Below are positions 1 to 11,000 of a stretch of DNA of 57,927 nt, piece after piece; position 1 is the first letter of the stretch, and every line of letters starts with the position of its first letter. The notes beneath the pieces are model-generated. The model was not told where the DNA came from and ran no database searches. It saw nothing but the letters and a program-made list of their open reading frames with translations. The stretch comes from Utricularia gibba (lineage: Eukaryota > Streptophyta > Magnoliopsida > Lamiales > Lentibulariaceae), in contig NEEC01000287.1 in assembly GCA_002189035.1 (NCBI GenBank), forward strand, positions 1 through 57,927, written 5' to 3'. A program made the position numbers and the translations under genes.

Positions 1-370
1 CCCTCGAGAGCGCCTCCTCAAATAAAAAGTATGTGGTTGGAAAACCATTTGGGGTGCTCATGACATCCTAACTTCAATAATGCATCACGATTTTCGTTGA
101 ATAGGACCGATTGGGCGCAGGAGTCGAACCGAACTTGGGTCCGGATGAACTTCCCAACGAAAGCACCCACCAAAAAACGACAAGCTTTTTCCTTCAGAAA
201 CAATGTAGGCAGCTGCCGAAAACCCACGTTAATAAATGGATCACTTTTTTGCCGGGCTACAAATGACTATGGGCCCGATTTCGACAGACCTCCGGCCAGA
301 TCCTAGTGCCCCTCGAGAGCGCCTCCTCAAATATAAAGCTTGTGGATGAGAAACCATTTGGGGTGCTCAT
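1..370 (+). repeat. Partial monomer and first complete A monomer at the left edge
   Basis: The window opens inside a linker (CTCGAGAGCGCC near position 3) and runs into an A monomer with its anchor at 62. The linker form AAAAAGTATGTGGTTGG at 27-41 is the one normally found between a C tail and an A monomer, so a C monomer probably lies just outside the window. No non-satellite sequence is present. Confidence 0.9.
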
Positions 371-430
371 GACATCCTAACTTCAATAAATGCATCACGA
401 TTTTCGTTGAATAGGACCCGATTGGGCGCA

Positions 431-441
431 GGAGTCGAACC
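431..441 (-). promoter_or_regulatory. Pol III B-box-like 11-mer, one per monomer (example)
   Basis: The minus strand reads GGTTCGACTCC, a perfect match to the tRNA-type B-box consensus GGTTCGANTCC. The motif is present in nearly every A and B monomer. Many C monomers weaken or lose it (TCGAACGAAAC or TCGAAGCGAAAC on the plus strand), and the D monomers at 52582 and 55982 alter its flank. I cannot find a convincing A-box (TRGYNNARNGG) 30-80 bp upstream on the minus strand. In B monomers the plus-strand A-run before ATGCAT gives a T5-T7 run downstream on the minus strand. TFIIIC binding or transcription is inference only; the match may be chance amplified by tandem copying. Confidence 0.35.
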
Positions 442-518
442 GAACCTTGGGTCCGGATGAACTTCCCAACGAAAGCACCCACCCAAAAACGACAAGCTTT
501 TCCTTCAGAAACAATGTA

Positions 519-528
519 GGCAGCTGCC
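519..528. repeat. 10-bp perfect palindrome GGCAGCTGCC (example)
   Basis: GGCAGCTGCC is self-complementary and occurs once in most A and C monomers. B monomers shorten it to the 8-bp core GCAGCTGC (TAAGCAGCTGCC). A further B variant after about 47.2 kb shortens it to 6 bp (TAATCAGCTGCC). The CAGCTG core is kept almost everywhere, although the flanks vary. It could be a protein-binding dyad; no function is shown. Confidence 0.6.
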
Positions 529-2134
529 GAAAACCCAACGTTAATAAATGGATCATTTTTTTGCCGGGCTACAAATGACTATGGGCCCGAGCCCGACCCG
601 ACCTCCGCCCGATCCTGGTGCCCCTCGAGAGCGCCTCCTCAAATATAAATCTTGTGGATGAGAAAGCCATTTGGGGTGCTCATGACATCCTAACTTCAAA
701 AAATGCATGTTGATTTTTGTTGAATAGGACCCGATTGGGCTCAGGAGTCGAACCGAACCTTGGTCCGGATGAACTTCCCAATGAAAGCACCACCCAAAAA
801 CGACAAGCTTTCCTTCAGAAACCATGTAAGCAGCTGCCGAAAACCCAACGTTAATAAATGGATCACTTTTTTTCCCGGGCTACAAATGACTATGGGCCCG
901 AGCCCGACCTGACCTCCGGCCCGATCCTGGTGCCCTCGAGAGCGCCTCCTCAAATATAAAGCTTGTGGATGAGAAAACCATTTGGGGTGCTCATGACATC
1001 CTAACTTCAATAAATGCATCACGATTTTCGTCAAATAGTACCTGATTTGGCTCAGGAGTCGAACCGAAACTTGGGTCTGGACGAAGTTCCCAACGACAGC
1101 ACCCACCCAAAAAAGACAAGCTTTTCCTTCAGAAACCATGTAGGCAGCTGCCGAAAACCCAACGTTAATAAATGGATCACTTTTTTTGCCGGGCTACAAA
1201 TGACTATGGGCCCGATTTCGAAAGACCTCCGGCCCGATCCTAGTGCCCCTCGAGAGCGCCTCCTCAAATAAAAGCATGTGGTTGAGAAAACCATTTGGGG
1301 GCTCATGACATCCTAACTTCAATAAATGCATCACGATTTTCGTTGAATAGGACCCGATTGGGCTCAGGAGTCGAACCGAACCTTGGGTCCGGATGAACTT
1401 CCCAACGAAAGCACCCACCAAAAACGACAAGCTTTTCCTTCAGAAACAATGTAGGCAGCTGCCGAAAAACCCAACGTTAATAAATGGATCACTTTTTTTG
1501 CCGGGCTACAAATGACTATGGGCCCGAGCCGACCGACCTCCGGCCCGATCCTGGTGCCCTCGAGAGCCTCCTCAAATATAAAGCTTGTGGATGAAACCAT
1601 TTGGGGTGCTCATGACATCCTAACTTCAATAAATGCATCACGATTTTCGTCGAATAGACCGATTTGGCTCAGGAGTCGAACCGAACCTTGGTCGGATGAA
1701 GTTCCCAACGAAAGCACCCACCAAAAACGACAAGCTTTTCCTTCAGAAACCATGTAGCAGCTGCCGAAAAACCAACGTTAATAAATGGATCATTTTTTGC
1801 CGGGCTACAAATGACTATGGGCCCGAGTTCGATATGACCTCCGGCCCGATCCTAGTGCCCCTCGAGAGCGCCTCCTCAAATAAAAAGCTTGTGGTTGAGA
1901 AACCATTTGGGGTGCTCATGACATCCTAACTTCAATAAATGCATCACGATTTTCGTTGAATAGGACCCGATTGGCTCAGGAGTCGAACCGAACCTTGGGT
2001 CCGGATGAACTTCCCAACGAAAGCACCCACCCAAAAACGACAAGCTTTTCCTTCAGAAACAATGTAGGCAGCTGCCGAAAACCCAACGTTAATAAATGGA
2101 TCACTTTTTTTGCCGGGCTACAAATGACTATGGG

Positions 2135-2160
2135 CCCGAGCCCGACCCGACCTCCGGCCC
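2135..2160 (-). other. G-quadruplex-capable tract on minus strand (example)
   Basis: The plus strand has CCC runs in the linker between GGGCCC and GATCCTGG. Read on the minus strand they give four GGG tracts with loops of about 9, 2 and 3 bases. The tract is intact in linkers of the form GAGCCCGACCCGACC, which usually precede a B monomer. It loses a GGG tract where the linker is GACCTGACC (B to C) and is gone where it is GATTTCGACAAGACC or GAGTTCGATATGACC (C to A). It is structural potential only. Confidence 0.5.
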
Positions 2161-4705
2161 GATCCTGGTGCCCCTCGAGAGCGCCTCCTCAAATATAAAT
2201 CTTGTGGATGAGAAACCATTTGGGGTGCTCATGACATCCTAACTTCAAAAAATGCATACGATTTTCGTTGAATAGGACCCGATTGGGCTCAGGAGTCGAA
2301 CCGAACCTTGGGTCCGGATGAACTTCCCAATGAAAGCACCAACCAAAAACGACAAGCTTTTCCTTCAGAAACAATGTAGGCAGCTGCCGAAAACCCAACG
2401 TTAATAAATGGATCACTTTTTTTGCCGGGCTACAAATGACTATGGGCCCGAGCCCGACCGACCTCCGGCCCGATCTGGTGCCCCTCGAGAGCGCCTCCTC
2501 AAATATAAAAGCTTGTGGGATGAAAACCATTTGGGGTGCTCATGACATCCTAACTTCAATAAATGCATCACGATTTTCGTCAATAGACCGATTTGGCTCA
2601 GGAGTCGAACCGAAACTTGGGTCCGGATGAACTTCCCAACGAAAGCACCCACCCAAAAAACGACAAGCTTTTCCTTCAGAAACAATGTAGGCAGCTGCCG
2701 AAAACCCAACGTTAATAAATGGATCACTTTTTTTGCCGGGCTACAAATGACTATGGGCCCGATTTCGACGACCCGGCCGATCCTAGTGCCCCTCGAGAGC
2801 GCCTCCTCAAATAAAAAGTTGTGGTTGGAAAACCATTTGGGGTGCTCATGACATCCTAACTTCAATAAATGCATCACGATTTTCGTTGAATAGGACCCGA
2901 TTGGGCGCAGGAGTCGAACCGAACCTTGGGTCCGGATGAACTTCCCAACGAAAGCACCCACCAAAAAACGACAAGCTTTTCCTTCAGAAACAATGTAGGC
3001 AGCTGCGAAAACCCAACGTTAATAAATGGATCACTTTTTTTGCCGGGCTACAAATGACTATGGGCCCGAGCCCGACCTGACCTCCGGCCCGATCCTAGTG
3101 CCCCTCGAGAGCGCCTCCTCAAATATAAAGCTTGTGGATGAGAAAACCATTTGGGGGTGCTCATGACATCCTAACTTCAATAAATGCATCACGATTTTCG
3201 TCGAATAGGACCCGATTGGCTCAGGAGTCGAACCGAACCTTGGGTCGGATGAACTTCCCAACGAAAGCACCCACCAAAAACGACAAGCTTTTCCTTCAGA
3301 AACAATGTAGGCAGCTGCCGAAAACCCAACGTTAATAAATGGATCACTTTTTTTGCCGGGCTACAAATGACTATGGGCCCGAGTTCGGACCTCCGGCCCG
3401 ATCCTTGCCCCTCGAGAGCGCCTCCTCAAATAAAAAGCTTGTGGAGAAAACCATTTGGGGTGCTCATGACATCCTAACTTCAATAAATGCATCACGATTT
3501 TCGTTGAATAGGACCCGATTGGGCTCAGGAGTCGAACCGAACCTTGGGTCCGGATGAACTTCCCAACGAAAGCACCCCCAAAAACGACAAGCTTTTCCTT
3601 CAGAAACCATGTAAGCAGCTGCCGAAAACCCAACGTTAATAAATGGATCACTTTTTTTGCCGGGCTACAAATGACTATGGCCGAGCCCGACCCGACCTCC
3701 GGCCCGATCCTGGTGCCCCTCGAGAGCGCCTCCTCAAATAAAATCTTGTGGATGAGAAACCATTTGGGGTGCTCATGACATCCTAACTTCAAAAATGCAT
3801 CACGATTTTTGTTGAATAGGACCCGATTGGGCTCAGGAGTCGAACCGAACCTTGGTCCGGATGAACTTCCCAATGAAAGCACCAAACCAAAAACGACAAG
3901 CTTTTCCTTCAGAAACCATGTAAGCAGCTGCCGAAAACCCAACGTTAATAAATGGATCACTTTTTTCCCGGGCTACAAATGACTATGGGCCCGAGCCGAC
4001 CTGACCTCCGGCCCGATCCTGGTGCCCCTCGAGAGCGCCTCCTCAATATAAAGCTTGTGGATGAGAAAACCATTTGGGGTGCTCATGACATCCTAACTTC
4101 AATAAATGCATCACGATTTTCGTCAAATAGACCGATTTGGCTCAGGAGTCGAACCGAAACTTGGGTCGGACGAAGTTCCCAACGAAGCACCCACCCAAAA
4201 AAGACAAGCTTTTCCTTCAGAAACAATGTAGGCAGCTGCCGAAAACCCAACGTTAATAAATGGATCACTTTTTTTGCCGGGCTACAAATGACTATGGGCC
4301 CGATTTCGACTGACCTCCGCCGATCCTAGTGCCCCTCGAGAGCGCCTCCTCAAATAAAGCTTGTGGTTGAGAAAACCATTTGGGGTGCTCATGACATCCT
4401 AACTTCAATAAATGCATCACGATTTTCGTTGAATAGGACCCGATTGGGCGCAGGAGTCGAACCGAACCTTGGGTCCGGATGAACTTCCCAACGAAAGCAC
4501 CCACCAAAAACGACAAGCTTTTCCTTCAGAAACAATGTAGGCAGCTGCCGAAAACCCAACGTTAATAAATGGATCACTTTTTTTGCCGGGCTACAAATGA
4601 CTATGGGCCCGAGTTCGACCGACCTCCGGCCCGATCCTAGTGCCCCTCGAGAGCGCCTCCTCAAATATAAAGCTTGTGGATGAGAAAACCATTTGGGGTG
4701 CTCAT

Positions 4706-7700
4706 GACATCCTAACTTCAATAAATGCATCACGATTTTCGAAAGGACCCGATTGGGCTCAGGAGTCGAACCGAACCTTGGGTCCGGATGAACTTCCCAA
4801 CGAAAGCACCCACCCAAAAACGACAAGCTTTTCCTTCAGAAACAATGTAGGCAGCTGCCGAAAACCCAACGTTAATAAATGGATCACTTTTTTGCCGGGC
4901 TACAAATGACTATGGGCCCGAGCCCGGACCTCCGGCCCGATCCTGGTGCCCCTCGAGAGCGCCTCCTCAAATATAAAGCTTGTGGATGAAAACCATTTGG
5001 GGTGCTCATGACATCCTAACTTCAATAAATGCATCACGATTTTCGTTGAATAGGACCCGATTGGCTCAGGAGTCGAACCGAACCTTGGGTCCGGACGAAC
5101 TTTCCAACGAAAGCACCCACCAAAAACGACAAGCTTTTCCTTCAGAAACCATGTAGGCAGCTGCCGAAAACCCAACGTTAATAAATGGATCACTTTTTTT
5201 GCCGGGCTACAAATGACTATGGGCCCGAGCCCGACCCGACCTCCGGCCCGATCCTGGTGCCCCTCGAGAGCGCCTCCTCAAATATAAAGCTTGTGGATGA
5301 GAAACCATTTGGGGTGCTCATGACATCCTAACTTCAAAAAATGCATCACGATTTTCGTGAATAGGACCCGATTGGGCTCAGGAGTCGAACCGAACCTTGG
5401 TCCGGATGAACTTCCCAATGAAAGCACCACCCAAAACGACAAGCTTTTCCTTCAGAAACCATGTAAGCAGCTGCCGAAAACCCAACGTTAATAAATGGAT
5501 CACTTTTTTTGCCGGGCTACAAATGACTATGGGCCCGAGCCCGACCTGACCTCCGGCCCGATCCTGGTGCCCCTCGAGAGCGCTCCTCAAATATAAAGCT
5601 TGTGGATGAGAAAACCATTTGGGTGCTCATGACATCCTAACTTCAATAAATGCATCACGATTTTCGTCAAATAGACCCGATTTGGCTCAGGAGTCGAACC
5701 GAACCTTGGGTCGGACGAAGTTCCCAACGAAGCACCCACCCAAAAAAGACAAGCTTTTCCTTCAGAAACAATGTAGGCAGCTGCCGAAAACCCAACGTTA
5801 ATAAATGGATCACTTTTTTTGCCGGGCTACAAATGACTATGGGCCCGAGCCCGACGACCTCCGGCCGATCCTAGTGCCCCTCGAGAGCGCCTCCTCAAAT
5901 AAAAATTGTGGATGAGAAAACCATTTGGGGTGCTCATGACATCCTAACTTCAATAAATGCATCACGATTTTCGTTGAATAGGACCCGATTGGGCTCAGGA
6001 GTCGAACCGAACCTTGGGTCCGGATGAACTTCCCAACGAAAGCACCCACCAAAAAACGACAAGCTTTTCCTTCAGAAACATGTAGGCAGCTGCCGAAAAC
6101 CCAACGTTAATAAATGGATCACTTTTTTTCCCGGGCTACAAATGACTATGGGCCCGAGCCCGACCTGACCTCCGGCCCGATCCTGGTGCCCCTCGAGAGC
6201 GCCTCCTCAAATATAAAGCTTGTGGATGAGAAAACCATTTGGGGTGCTCATGACATCCTAACTTCAATAAATGCATCACGATTTTCGTCAAATAGACCGA
6301 TTGGCTCAGGAGTCGAACCGAACCTTGGGTCGGACGAAGTTCCCAACGAAAGCACCCACCCAAAAACGACAAGCTTTTCCTTCAGAAACCATGTAGGCAG
6401 CTGCCGAAAACCCAACGTTAATAAATGGATCACTTTTTTGCCGGGCTACAAATGACTATGGGCCCGAGTTCGAATGACCTCCGGCCCGATCCTAGTGCCC
6501 CTCGAGAGCGCCTCCTCAAATAAAAGCTTGTGGATGAGAAAACCATTTGGGGTGCTCATGACATCCTAACTTCAATAAATGCATCACGATTTTCGTTGAA
6601 TAGGACCCGATTGGGCTCAGGAGTCGAACCGAACCTTGGGTCCGGATGAACTTCCCAACGAAAGCACCCACCCAAAAACGACAAGCTTTTCCTTCAGAAA
6701 CAATGTAGGCAGCTGCCGAAAACCCAACGTTAATAAATGGATCACTTTTTTTGCCGGGCTACAAATGACTATGGGCCCGAGCCCGACCCGACCTCCGGCC
6801 CGATCCTGTGCCCCTCGAGAGCGCCTCCTCAAATAAAAGCTTGTGGATGAGAAAACCATTTGGGGTGCTCATGACATCCTAACTTCAATAAATGCATCAC
6901 GATTTTCGTTGAATAGGACCCGATTGGGCTCAGGAGTCGAACCGAACCTTGGGTCCGGATGAACTTCCCAACGAAAGCACCCACCCAAAAACGACAAGCT
7001 TTTCCTTCAGAAACATGTAGGCAGCTGCCGAAAACCCAACGTTAATAAATGGATCACTTTTTTTGCCGGGCTACAAATGACTATGGGCCCGATTTCGACT
7101 GACCTCCGGCCGATCCTAGTGCCCCTCGAGAGCGCCTCCTCAAATAAATTGTGGATGAGAAACCATTTGGGGTGCTCATGACATCCTAACTTCAATAAAT
7201 GCATCACGATTTTCGTTGAATAGGACCCGATTGGGCTCAGGAGTCGAACCGAACCTTGGGTCCGGATGAACTTCCCAACGAAAGCACCCACCCAAAAACG
7301 ACAAGCTTTTCCTTCAGAAACAATGTAGGCAGCTGCCGAAAACCCAACGTTAATAAATGGATCACTTTTTTGCCGGGCTACAAATGACTATGGGCCCGAG
7401 CCCGACCCGACCTCCAGCCCGATCCTGGTGCCCCTCGAGAGCGCCTCCTCAAATATAAATCTTGTGGATGAGAAACCATTTGGGGTGCTCATGACATCCT
7501 AACTTCAAAAATGCATCGATTTTTGTTGAATAGGACCCGATTGGGCTCAGGAGTCGAACCGAACCTTGGTCCGGATGAACTTCCCAATGAAAGCACCAAA
7601 CCAAAAACGACAAGCTTTTCCTTCAGAAACCATGTAAGCAGCTGCCGAAAACCCAACGTTAATAAATGGATCACTTTTTTTCCCGGGCTACAAATGACTA

Positions 7701-8091
7701 TGGGCCCGAGCCCGACCTGACCTCCGGCCCGATCCTGGTGCCCCTCGAGAGCGCCTCCTCAAATATAAAGCTTGTGGATGAGAAAACCATTTGGGGTGCT
7801 CATGACATCCTCTTCAATAAATGCATCACGATTTTCGTCAAATAGGACCGATTTGGCTCAGGAGTCGAACCGAAACTTGGGTCGGACGAACTTCCCAACG
7901 AAGCACCCACCAAAAAAGACAAGCTTTTCCTTCAGAAACATGTAGGCAGCTGCCGAAAACCCAACGTTAATAAATGGATCAACCTAACAGAACCGACGAT
8001 CAACCCCGATTTCCGGCCAGATCCTAGTGCCCCTCGAGAGCGCCTCCTCAAATATAAATCTTGTGGATGAGAAACCATTTGGGGTGCTCAT
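4706..8091 (+). repeat. Irregular monomer order, no stable HOR
   Basis: Anchors and types are 4706 A-like, 5010 A, 5322 B, 5631 C, 5938 A, 6252 C, 6560 A, 6873 A, 7180 A, 7493 B, 7804 C. The monomer at 4706 reads TTTTCGAAAGGACC where others read TTTTCGTTGAATAGGACC, an internal deletion. The block ends with the short 7804-8092 monomer, which holds the unusual junction described separately. Confidence 0.8.
7982..8004. other. Non-satellite junction/filler inside one monomer
   Basis: After AAATGGATCA (ending 7981) the usual T-run, GCCGGGCTAC and ATGACTATGGGC are missing. In their place are about 23 bp (starting ACCTAACAGAACC) that I cannot match to any part of the monomer. Satellite sequence resumes with CCCGATTT at 8005 but then lacks about 11 bp before CCGGCCAG. 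The anchor spacing falls to 288 bp. It is the only stretch in the window where I see foreign sequence, and it resembles an end-joining scar with filler or a local assembly error. Confidence 0.7.
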
Positions 8092-11000
8092 GACATCCTA
8101 ACTTCAATAAATGCATCACGATTTTCGTTGAATAGGACCCGATTGGGCGCAGGAGTCGAACCGAACCTTGGGTCCGGATGAACTTCCCAACGAAAGCACC
8201 CACCAAAAACGACAAGCTTTTCCTTCAGAAACAATGTAGGCAGCTGCCGAAAACCCAACGTTAATAAATGGATCACTTTTTTTGCCGGGCTACAAATGAC
8301 TATGGGCCCGAGCCCGACCCGACCTCCAGCCCGATCCTGGTGCCCCTCGAGAGCGCCTCCTCAAATATAAATCTTGTGGATGAGAAAGCCATTTGGGGTG
8401 CTCATGACATCCTAACTTCAAAAAATGCACGATTTTTGTTGAATAGGACCCGATTGGGCTCAGGAGTCGAACCGAACCTTGGTCCGGATGAACTTCCCAA
8501 TGAAAGCACCAACCAAAAACGACAAGCTTTTCCTTCAGAAACCATGTAAGCAGCTGCCGAAAACCCAACGTTAATAAATGGATCACTTTTTTTCCCGGGC
8601 TACAAATGACTATGGGCCCGAGCCCGACCTGACCTCCGGCCCGATCCTGGTGCCCCTCGAGAGCGCCTCCTCAAATATAAAGCTTGTGGATGAGAAAACC
8701 ATTTGGGGTGCTCATGACATCCTAACTTCAATAAATGCATCACATTTTCGTCAAATAGACCTGATTGGCTCAGGAGTCGAACGAAACTTGGGTCGGACGA
8801 AGTTCCAACGAAGCACCACCCAAAAAAGACAAGCTTTTCCTTCAGAAACCATGTAGGCAGCTGCCGAAAACCCAACGTTAATAAATGGATCACTTTTTTG
8901 CCGGGCTACAAATGACTATGGGCCCGAGTTCGAATGACCTCCGGCCCGATCCTAGTGCCCCTCGAGAGCGCCTCCTCAAATAAAAGCATGTGGTTGAGAA
9001 AACCATTTGGGGTGCTCATGACATCCTAACTTCAATAAATGCATCACGATTTTCGTTGAATAGGACCCGATTGGGCTCAGGAGTCGAACCGAACCTTGGG
9101 TCCGGATGAACTTCCCAACGAAAGCACCCACCAAAAACGACAAGCTTTTCCTTCAGAAACAATGTAGGCAGCTGCCGAAAACCCAACGTTAATAAATGGA
9201 TCACTTTTTTTGCCGGGCTACAAATGACTATGGGCCCGATTTCGACAAGACCTCCGGCCGATCCTAGTGCCCCTCGAGAGCGCCTCCTCAAATATAAAGC
9301 TTGTGGATGAGAAACCATTTGGGGTGCTCATGACATCCTAACTTCAATAAATGCATCACGATTTTCGTTGAATAGGACCCGATTGGGCTCAGAGTCGAAC
9401 CGAACCTTGGGTCCGGATGAACTTCCCAACGAAAGCACCCACCCAAAAACGACAAGCTTTTCCTTCAGAAACAATGTAGGCAGCTGCCGAAAACCCAACG
9501 TTAATAAATGGATCACTTTTTTGCCGGGCTACAAATGACTATGGGCCCGAGCCCGACCCGACCTCCGGCCCGATCCTGGTGCCCCTCGAGAGCGCCTCCT
9601 CAAATATAAAGCTTGTGGATGAGAAACCATTTGGGGTGCTCATGACATCCTAACTTCAAAAAAATGCATCATTTTTGTTGAATAGGACCCGATTGGGCTC
9701 AGGAGTCGAACCGAACCTTGGTCCGGATGAACTTCCCAATGAAAGCACCCAAAAAACGACAAGCTTTTCCTTCAGAAACCATGTAAGCAGCTGCCGAAAA
9801 CCCAACGTTAATAAATGGATCACTTTTTTTTTCCCGGGCTACAAATGACTATGGGCCCGAGCCCGACCTGACCTCCGGCCGATCCTGGTGCCCCTCGAGA
9901 GCGCCTCCTCAAATATAAAGCTTGTGGATGAGAAAACCATTTGGGGTGCTCATGACATCCTAACTTCAATAAATGCATCACGATTTTCGTGAATAGGACC
10001 GATTGGCTCAGGAGTCGAACCGAACCTTGGGTCGGACGAAGTTCCCAACGAAGCACCCACCCAAAAAAGACAAGCTTTTCCTTCAGAAACCATGTAGGCA
10101 GCTGCCGAAAACCCAACGTTAATAAATGGATCACTTTTTTGCCGGGCTACAAATGACTATGGGCCCGAGTTCGAATGACCTCCGGCCCGATCCTAGTGCC
10201 CCTCGAGAGCGCCTCCTCAAATAAAAGCTTGTGGTTGAGAAAACCATTTGGGGTGCTCATGACATCCTAACTTCAATAAATGCATCACGATTTTCGTTGA
10301 ATAGGACCCGATTGGGCTCAGGAGTCGAACCGAACCTTGGGTCCGGATGAACTTCCCAACGAAAGCACCACCCAAAAACGACAAGCTTTTCCTTCAGAAA
10401 CAATGTAGGCAGCTGCCGAAAACCCAACGTTAATAAATGGATCACTTTTTTTGCCGGGCTACAAATGACTATGGGCCCGACGACGACCTCCGGCCGATCC
10501 TAGTGCCCCTCGAGAGCGCCTCCTCAAATAAATCTTGTGGATGAGAAACCATTTTGCTCATGACATCCTAACTTCAATAAATGCATCACGATTTTCGTTG
10601 AATAGGACCCGATTGGGCTCAGGTCGAACCGAACCTTGGGTCCGGATGAACTTCCCAACGAAAGCACCCACCCAAAAACGACAAGCTTTTCCTTCAGAAA
10701 CATGTAGCAGCTGCCGAAAACCCAACGTTAATAAATGGATCACTTTTTTTGCCGGGCTACAAATGACTATGGGCCCGAGCCCGACCCGACCTCCGGCCCG
10801 ATCCTGGTGCCCCTCGAGAGCGCCTCCTCAAATATAAAGCTTGTGGATGAGAAAACCATTTGGGGTGCTCATGACATCCTAACTTCAAAAAATGCATGAT
10901 TTTTGTTGAATAGGACCCGATTGGGCTCAGGAGTCGAACCGAACCTTGGTCCGGATGAACTTCCCAATGAAAGCACCAACCAAAAACGACAAGCTTTTCC

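Larger units (their letters stand above)
336..647 (+). repeat. One monomer shown as an ancient dimer of ~155-bp half-units
   Basis: Half-unit 1 runs from AAGCTTGTGG at 336 and half-unit 2 from AAGCTTTTCC at 494; the next monomer begins near 648. Aligning 336-406 with 494-564 without gaps gives about 48 identities in 71 positions by eye, including AATAAATG followed by ATCAC in both (385 and 543). A second ungapped stretch, 432-476 against 589-633, gives about 26 of 45, at the same 157-158 bp offset. The 309-bp monomer is therefore inferred to come from duplication of a roughly 155-bp ancestor, a nucleosome-scale unit. The halves have since diverged and now homogenise as a pair. Confidence 0.85.
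371..4705 (+). repeat. 5-mer higher-order repeat, order A-B-C-A-D, ~1.55 kb
   Basis: Anchors and types are 371 A, 684 B, 995 C, 1307 A, 1614 D; 1920 A, 2233 B, 2544 C, 2850 A, 3165 D; 3468 A, 3777 B, 4087 C, 4393 A. The fifth slot of the third copy is the damaged monomer at 4706. Same-slot spacings are 1549 and 1548 for A, 1549 and 1544 for B, 1549 and 1543 for C, and 1551 for D. Homology in order and spacing over about three turns supports a true HOR rather than random shuffling of monomers. Confidence 0.75.

Noticed and set aside
210-250. Bacterial-type promoter or terminator signals around the T-runs
   Set aside because: The T-run and the flanking palindrome are parts of the monomer and recur every 309 bp without any coding sequence; the context is eukaryotic satellite DNA.
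395-425. CENP-B box (TTCGnnnnAnnCGGG) in TTTTCGTTGAATAGGACCC
   Set aside because: The TTCG and the central A fit, but the required CGGG half is GGAC. No monomer variant that I inspected restores it, and the minus strand gives no match either.
431-500. tRNA gene on the minus strand suggested by GGTTCGACTCC
   Set aside because: Only a T-arm-like element is present. I cannot find an anticodon arm, D-arm, A-box or acceptor stem at the required spacing, and the T-stem has a mismatch.
3361-3960. Open reading frame of ~199 codons on the minus strand, and others of 170-185 codons (e.g. 36035-36592 plus, 32911-33465 plus)
   Set aside because: They are translations of two to three monomers. The same peptide blocks recur everywhere in shifting combinations, indels break the frame in most copies, and no conserved start, stop or codon bias is seen.
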